Shown: positions 6,503 through 9,092 of the stretch, piece after piece
Numbering within the stretch: the stretch's first letter is position 1
Layout: each line of letters starts with the position of its first letter
Assembly: GCA_965661115.1 (NCBI GenBank)
Contig: CBFICO010000097.1
Location: 1 to 9,092 of the forward strand
Source: UBA6770 sp965661115
GTDB lineage: Bacteria; Bacteroidota; Bacteroidia; Flavobacteriales_G; Salibacteraceae
DNA length: 9,092 bases
Reading direction: 5' to 3'
The notes under the pieces: model-generated
Database searches by the model: none
Seen by the model: the letters and a program-made list of their open reading frames with translations, nothing else
Told to the model about the DNA's origin: nothing
Translations under genes and position numbers: made by a program

Positions 6503-6551
6503 TTGAATGTTGAATGTTGAATGTTGAATTTTAAGTTTTGAATTTTTAATT
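6503..6551. repeat. Heptamer array TTGAATG, three perfect plus four degenerate units
   Basis: Units in continuous 7-bp phase: TTGAATG three times, then TTGAATT, TTAAGTT, TTGAATT and TTTAATT. It begins 2 nt after the pepD stop. The reverse complement of this unit recurs at 6658-6720, so the two stretches form an inverted pair. Confidence 0.92.
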
Positions 6552-6554
6552 ATG

Positions 6555-6603
6555 ATGTGGGTTTTTCTTCTGCTTTTTACGATTAAGCAAAAGCACTCCA
6601 CAT
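6555..6603 (+). terminator. Possible hairpin / terminator downstream of pepD
   Basis: Outer arms ATGTGG (6555-6560) and CCACAT (6598-6603) enclose inner arms TGCTTTT (6571-6577) and AAAAGCA (6589-6595) with an 11-nt loop. The left side carries an extra 10-nt bulge, so the structure is imperfect, and no U-run follows. It could end the pepD transcript or be the core of a repeat-flanked element. Confidence 0.35.
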
Positions 6604-6635
6604 AAATTAAAGAATATTTAAAATACTTGTAGAAT

Positions 6636-8657
6636 ATGAGTTTAATAAAAACTAAAAATTCAACACTCAAAATTCCATTCAGATTGCAATTCAACATTCA
6701 AAATTCAACATTCAATATATTCGTAGGGAACGTAAATTTCTTAACTAGTGTGCTATTTATCGTAATCGCTACAAGCTGCTCCACAACTTCCAAAGCTCAA
6801 TACACATCAAAAAAGAAAAAGGCAGTAGCGAGTTACGTAGTAGGAGTGAAGCATGCTCGGATGTACAACTTTGAGTCGGCTATTGTTAGTTTTAATGAAG
6901 CAATTGAGCGCGACCCTAATTTTATTGAAGCACATCTTAACTTGGGTGATGTTTATCTTACCAAAAAAGAATTCTCAAAGGCAGAAGAGTACTACCAAAA
7001 CGCCATAAACATTGATGCTAGTTTTAAACCTACAACCTATATGCAATTAGCCTCGGTTCAGCTTAGATTGGCAAAGTATCAAGAGGCACAATCTAATTTG
7101 AACAAGCTGCAAGAAATGAAAAAGGTTCCACCACCATTGCAATCTAAATTTGATTTGATGCAAGAGGTGGCTTCATTCGCTATCAAGGCAAAACAAAATC
7201 CAGTACCCTTTAACCCAGAAAACATGGGGCCTGCTGTAAATACTAGGCAGGAGGAATATCATCCTTCAATTACGGTGGATGGGAAGATGTTCGTTTTTAC
7301 CTCAAAAATTCATGTAGGAAACAGCAAAATAGGTCAACCAATTTTTAAAGAAGATTTGTACTACTCTAAGCTGGATAACACCAATAGGTGGAGAGGAGCC
7401 AAAAACTTTGGAGCCCCAATAAATACTCCCAGGCACAATGAAGGAGCGTCTTCCATTTCTCACGATGGAAAGTATTTGTTTTTTACGGCTTGCAATCAAC
7501 AAGGAGGTTTTGGTAGCTGCGATTTGTACGTAACACAAATGGTAGGCGGTAAATGGTTACCTCCTACGAATATGGGTAGAGATATAAATTCAGGAGCGTG
7601 GGAGAGTCACCCCAGTTTATCGCCAAATGGCAAGACCCTGTATTTTGCATCTAACCGAAAAGGTGGAAGGGGAAATATCGATATCTGGCAATCAGAAAAA
7701 CAATCGGACGGCACTTGGAGCCAGCCCGTTCCTTTGCCTTTTAATACGGAGGGAGCAGATTTTACACCGCATATTCATGCAGATGGCCAAACTATGTACT
7801 TCAGTTCAGACGGAAGACCTGGAATGGGTGGGCACGATATCTTTTATGTGCGCAAACAACCCAACGGAAATTGGGGACAGGTAAAAAACATAGGCTATCC
7901 CATCAATTCGGAATTGGATGAATTCGGTATGATTGCTGATCCATCAGGCCGTATGGCATATTACGCCAGCGAAAAGGAAGGTGGATTGGGAATGTTGGAT
8001 ATTTATCAATTCGATTTGTACAAAGAAGCGCAGCCAATTACTTCATCATACCTTAAAGGTTCTGTGGTTGATGCGGAAACAAAAAGACCGCTTGAGGCTT
8101 CAGTAGAGTTAATTGATTTAGAAACAGAGGAGGTGATTACAAGTACAGAATCCGATAAAGTGAACGGCGCTTTCTTAGCAAGTTTACCTGCTAATAAAGA
8201 TTATGCTCTTAATGTTTCTAGAAAAGGCTATCTGTTTTATTCGGACAATTTTGAGCTGAAAGAAGAATCGGTAACTGAGCCAAAAGAAATGCAGGTGGAG
8301 CTGATACCCATAAAAAAGGGTGGAGCAGTGGTGCTTAAAAATGTGTTTTTTGAAACGGCGAGTTTTGAGCTAAAAAAATCCTCCGTTACGGAGTTAAACA
8401 AACTCCTAGCTTTTCTGAAATACAACAAGGCCGTAAATGTGGAGATAGGAGGTCATACCGATAATGTAGGTAGCTCTGAATCTAACAAAACCTTATCGAG
8501 TAACCGAGCTAATTCCGTTAGAGATTACCTTATTGAAAAAGGAATTGCTGGAACCAGAATTACGGCAGTAGGTTATGGTGACACAAAGCCAGTTGCCAGT
8601 AACGATACTGAAAAAGGTAGAGCACAAAATCGTAGAACTGAATTTGTGATTAAGTAA
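6636..8657 (+). CDS. PorE-like TPR / PD40 / CRD / OmpA lipoprotein
   Basis: A 673-residue envelope lipoprotein. Order seen: a long signal region with lipobox A-T-S-C and lipidated Cys48; two to three TPR repeats (about 65-160); a five-bladed-looking PD40/WD40-like propeller (about 205-460; repeats such as SLSPNGKTLYFASNRKGG); a carboxypeptidase-regulatory-like beta domain (about 472-537); and a C-terminal OmpA domain (about 567-673) with peptidoglycan-contact residues Asp609 in GHTDNVG and Arg624 in SSNRAN. This domain order is that of PorE, which anchors the Porphyromonas gingivalis type IX secretion system to peptidoglycan. Similar paralogues are common in Bacteroidota, and no porP/sprF gene is adjacent, so a T9SS role is inference. 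Residues 8-29 derive from heptamer repeats. The ATG at 6636 is the only usable start; the GTG at 6750 would remove the charged signal region. A membrane-protein gene follows after 7 bp. Confidence 0.85.
   Translation: MSLIKTKNSTLKIPFRLQFNIQNSTFNIFVGNVNFLTSVLFIVIATSCSTTSKAQYTSKKKKAVASYVVGVKHARMYNFESAIVSFNEAIERDPNFIEAHLNLGDVYLTKKEFSKAEEYYQNAINIDASFKPTTYMQLASVQLRLAKYQEAQSNLNKLQEMKKVPPPLQSKFDLMQEVASFAIKAKQNPVPFNPENMGPAVNTRQEEYHPSITVDGKMFVFTSKIHVGNSKIGQPIFKEDLYYSKLDNTNRWRGAKNFGAPINTPRHNEGASSISHDGKYLFFTACNQQGGFGSCDLYVTQMVGGKWLPPTNMGRDINSGAWESHPSLSPNGKTLYFASNRKGGRGNIDIWQSEKQSDGTWSQPVPLPFNTEGADFTPHIHADGQTMYFSSDGRPGMGGHDIFYVRKQPNGNWGQVKNIGYPINSELDEFGMIADPSGRMAYYASEKEGGLGMLDIYQFDLYKEAQPITSSYLKGSVVDAETKRPLEASVELIDLETEEVITSTESDKVNGAFLASLPANKDYALNVSRKGYLFYSDNFELKEESVTEPKEMQVELIPIKKGGAVVLKNVFFETASFELKKSSVTELNKLLAFLKYNKAVNVEIGGHTDNVGSSESNKTLSSNRANSVRDYLIEKGIAGTRITAVGYGDTKPVASNDTEKGRAQNRRTEFVIK
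6658..6720. repeat. Degenerate heptamer array inside a coding region, nine units
   Basis: Nine units in unbroken phase: ATTCAAC, ACTCAAA, ATTCCAT, TCAGATT, GCAATTC, AACATTC, AAAATTC, AACATTC, AATATAT. Most are related to CATTCAA, the reverse complement of the TTGAATG array at 6503-6551. The 63 bp equal 21 codons and lie in frame within the signal-peptide part of the PorE-like gene. Confidence 0.75.
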
Positions 8658-8664
8658 GATAGTT

Positions 8665-9092
8665 ATGATAGAGAAGTTGCAGACTATATTAAAGAGTTTG
8701 AGCTTTTCGTGGATAGCCATATTTATCATAGCATTTTTTGTTGTTGATCGCCATTTGCAATATGAATTATGGAACAAATCAGACGGAGTTATAGATTCTG
8801 ACGCTAAAGCTTATTATGCTTATTTGCCCGCCTATTTTATTGAGGACGATCTTTCTTTTTCTTTTTTGAATGAAAAACCCGAATTAGAGGTAAGATATTG
8901 GCTGAACCAATTTGGAGAAACCCGTTTGGTAAAAATGACTGCAGGGCTTTCCTTGTTAAGTGCTCCTTTCTTTGTGGCCGCTCATACTCTTTGGCCGGGC
9001 GATACGGGATTTGAACCTCAGTACAAAGTCACGCTCATAATTGTCGCTTTGTTTTACCTGTTTATAGGAATAATTGCATTACGCAAACTATA
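8665..9092 (+). CDS. Multi-pass membrane protein, GT-C-like, partial (3' end outside window)
   Basis: An open frame from the ATG at 8665 running off the window end (142 codons visible), so the C-terminus is missing. Seen: a short basic N-terminus; a membrane segment at about residues 15-28; a loop with DSDAKAYYAYLPAYFIEDDL at 44-63; a second segment at about 93-110 (GLSLLSAPFFVAAHTLW); and a third at about 121-139. A first transmembrane helix followed by a periplasmic loop with acidic residues and YYAYLPA resembles Bacteroidota membrane proteins of the GT-C / family 39 glycosyltransferase type, which use polyprenyl-linked sugars. Without the rest, this is tentative. It begins 7 bp after the PorE-like stop codon, so co-transcription is likely. 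Confidence 0.7.
   Translation, partial: MIEKLQTILKSLSFSWIAIFIIAFFVVDRHLQYELWNKSDGVIDSDAKAYYAYLPAYFIEDDLSFSFLNEKPELEVRYWLNQFGETRLVKMTAGLSLLSAPFFVAAHTLWPGDTGFEPQYKVTLIIVALFYLFIGIIALRKL

Noticed and set aside
6461..6697. Minus-strand open frame across the pepD end and the heptamer arrays
   Set aside because: It overlaps pepD and the PorE-like start, and its protein is largely translated repeat (NSKLKIQHSTFNIQ-like). It is a by-product of period-7 repeats.
3501..6720. Insertion sequence or transposon as the source of the repeats
   Set aside because: No transposase, long terminal repeats or target duplication is visible. A non-autonomous element is possible only at 6503-6720 and is listed as a finding.
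6750..6752. GTG start for the PorE-like protein that would avoid the repeat
   Set aside because: It would leave about ten residues before the lipid cysteine and no basic residue, too short for a lipoprotein signal.
7627..7884. Second plus-strand frame inside the PorE-like propeller
   Set aside because: It overlaps the propeller repeats in another frame and has no family features. The main frame is continuous through it.

Overview
The window looks like a chromosomal segment of a Bacteroidota bacterium, probably a flavobacteria-like marine lineage. The evidence is AT-rich DNA with strong AT codon bias, promoter-like TAnnTTTG motifs, no clear Shine-Dalgarno sequences, several exported proteins ending their signals in A|Q or a lipobox cysteine, and a large TPR / PD40 beta-propeller / OmpA lipoprotein of the PorE type. 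No tRNA, rRNA, CRISPR array, insertion sequence, integrase or phage gene is visible.

Layout. 1-992 (minus): a Gfo/Idh/MocA sugar-type dehydrogenase with a good promoter. 1130-3234 (plus): pcm, an outer-membrane beta-barrel protein, and a lipoprotein that overlaps the barrel gene by one base. 3243-4830 (minus): an apparent three-gene unit, miaE - yqgE/algH - an 81-residue unrecognised protein, convergent with the lipoprotein gene. 4831-5045: divergent spacer between miaE and pepD. 5046-6500 (plus): pepD. 6636-8657 (plus): the PorE-like lipoprotein. 8665 to the window end (plus): the start of a multi-pass membrane protein resembling GT-C type membrane proteins.

The genes are mostly housekeeping (tRNA modification, protein repair, dipeptide use) mixed with cell-envelope genes. 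Apart from the two-gene barrel/lipoprotein couple and the minus-strand unit, no single pathway ties them together.

The most distinctive content is between the genes. Several gaps are filled almost edge to edge with tandem or degenerate repeats of 7 bp, with a different heptamer in each gap (AGTGACA, GTCATCC/TCNGATG, TTGAATG/CATTCAA). Arrays begin 2 to 5 nt after stop codons. At the PorE-like gene, nine degenerate heptads (63 bp, 21 codons) sit in frame inside the signal-peptide coding region. Removing them on paper leaves a normal 27-residue lipoprotein signal. This repeat family is the best candidate for follow-up; no new defence or metabolic system is evident.
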